The notes below the pieces were generated by a model. The model had not been told where the DNA came from, did not search any database, and saw only the letters and a program-made list of their open reading frames with translations. Shown here piece by piece: positions 6,295 to 6,857 of a DNA stretch of 6,857 nucleotides. Origin of the DNA: an uncultured Planctomycetaceae bacterium (lineage in GTDB: Bacteria > Planctomycetota > Planctomycetia > Pirellulales > Pirellulaceae); contig CALELC010000023.1 in the NCBI GenBank assembly GCA_937904535.1, positions 1-6,857 of the forward strand, given 5' to 3'. Numbering within the stretch: position 1 is the stretch's first letter; each line of letters starts with the position of its first letter. Position numbers and translations under genes: made by a program.

Positions 6295-6378
6295 GGACCT
6301 CTCCCGTCGCGATTCCCATTTCGCCTCGACTGGTTTGCTTCAATGGGAACGTCACTATTGAATCCTAAGTAGCTGAAG

Positions 6379-6831
6379 ATGCGCGTTAGTATGTTACCCC
6401 GTTCGTTCGCTGGCCCCGGTTTCGTTTTCGCAGCACTGGTCCTGTTGGGTGTCGTGGGCTGCGGCGGCGGAGAAGCGGTCCATGAAGTGGAAGTGACCGG
6501 CAGTGTCACGATCGATGGCGAGCCGATTGACCAAGGTTCGATTTCGTTTGTTGCGGTCGATGGTATCGCACGCACCGGAGGCGGCATCATCAAAGATGGA
6601 AAGTATTTGGCTCGCGTCGCGCCAGGCGAAAAAAAGGTGATGGTACTGGGCAATAAATTGGTCGGTACCGAACCTTTATATAAAGGTGTCCCTGATAGCC
6701 CGACTCGCGACAAGTACGAAATGATTACTCCACCGGCGTACAATGCCGCGCATCAGACCCCACTGACCGCGACGATCACCGATGGTCCTCAAACTATCGA
6801 CTTCGACCTGACGAAGTCGGTGAAGAAGTAA
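6379..6831 (+). CDS. Planctomycete lipoprotein with carboxypeptidase-regulatory-like (Ig-like) fold, 150 aa
   Basis: The signal peptide has a hydrophobic stretch (FVFAALVLLGVVGC) ending in a good lipobox V-V-G-C. Cys28 would be lipid-modified, leaving a 123-residue mature protein. The mature part begins with a Gly-rich linker, then VEVTGSVTIDGEPIDQGSISFV, the hallmark start of the carboxypeptidase-regulatory-like beta-sandwich found in many planctomycete lipoproteins. A TGGGIIKDGKY turn, PGEKKVMV, a PPAYNAAHQTPLTATI segment and a closing IDFDL strand complete the pattern. Such proteins are typically encoded just behind DUF1559 genes, as here, and are presumed to sit at the cell-envelope surface; no enzymatic residues are seen. 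The start is uncertain: ATG at 6379 or in-frame ATG at 6391 (Met5), both with weak ribosome-binding sites. The gene is complete, ending at TAA. Confidence 0.85.
   Translation: MRVSMLPRSFAGPGFVFAALVLLGVVGCGGGEAVHEVEVTGSVTIDGEPIDQGSISFVAVDGIARTGGGIIKDGKYLARVAPGEKKVMVLGNKLVGTEPLYKGVPDSPTRDKYEMITPPAYNAAHQTPLTATITDGPQTIDFDLTKSVKK
6672..6687. repeat. 16-nt perfect palindrome inside the lipoprotein gene
   Basis: ACCTTTATATAAAGGT is a perfect 16-base palindrome within the lipoprotein coding sequence (codons for P-L-Y-K-G). It is AT-rich, unlike its surroundings, and has no spacer, so it is a possible protein-binding dyad rather than a hairpin. It may be coincidental. Confidence 0.5.
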
Positions 6832-6857
6832 TCAACAAGCGCTTGAGAAACAACGAC

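Noticed and set aside
1..6857. CRISPR array, tRNA/rRNA gene, insertion sequence or toxin-antitoxin pair
   Set aside because: I looked for regularly spaced repeats, transposase motifs and small paired genes. None is present, and nothing resembles a tRNA cloverleaf or rRNA sequence.

Overview
The window most likely comes from a planctomycete of the Pirellulaceae type (Rhodopirellula/Blastopirellula-like). The main reason is the presence of two DUF1559 pseudopilin-like proteins, a family massively expanded in Planctomycetes, each followed by a small lipoprotein gene. One of these lipoproteins is the carboxypeptidase-regulatory-like type that commonly sits behind DUF1559 genes in this phylum. This assignment rests on family knowledge; the window holds no rRNA or other taxonomic marker.

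Layout. Positions 1-2736 (+) carry the C-terminal part of the glutamate synthase large subunit (gltB), open at the left edge. A strong hairpin terminator at 2757-2787 separates it from a convergent minus-strand unit. Read right to left, that unit consists of a DUF1559 protein (4146-3109), an intercistronic hairpin (3032-3068) and a 49-residue lipoprotein (2991-2842). A 348-bp gene-free stretch (4147-4494) lies upstream of the minus-strand DUF1559 gene and contains a good sigma70-like promoter for it. Next, also on the minus strand, is a maltose O-acetyltransferase-type acetyltransferase (5046-4495). Across a 227-bp divergent intergenic region, a second DUF1559 gene (5274-6242) and a second lipoprotein gene (6379-6831) run on the plus strand to the right edge.

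How it fits together. gltB is central nitrogen metabolism (GOGAT) and appears functionally unrelated to the rest. The other five genes form two oppositely oriented 'pseudopilin + small lipoprotein' modules with the acetyltransferase gene between them. Both pseudopilin genes have pyrimidine-rich leaders with a common 9-mer and nearly identical N-termini. I see no RNA genes, CRISPR arrays, transposases or phage genes. I also see no convincing evidence of a wholly new system. The most interesting material is the paired-module arrangement, the tiny unfamiliar lipoprotein with a duplicated start region, and the conserved leader sequence.
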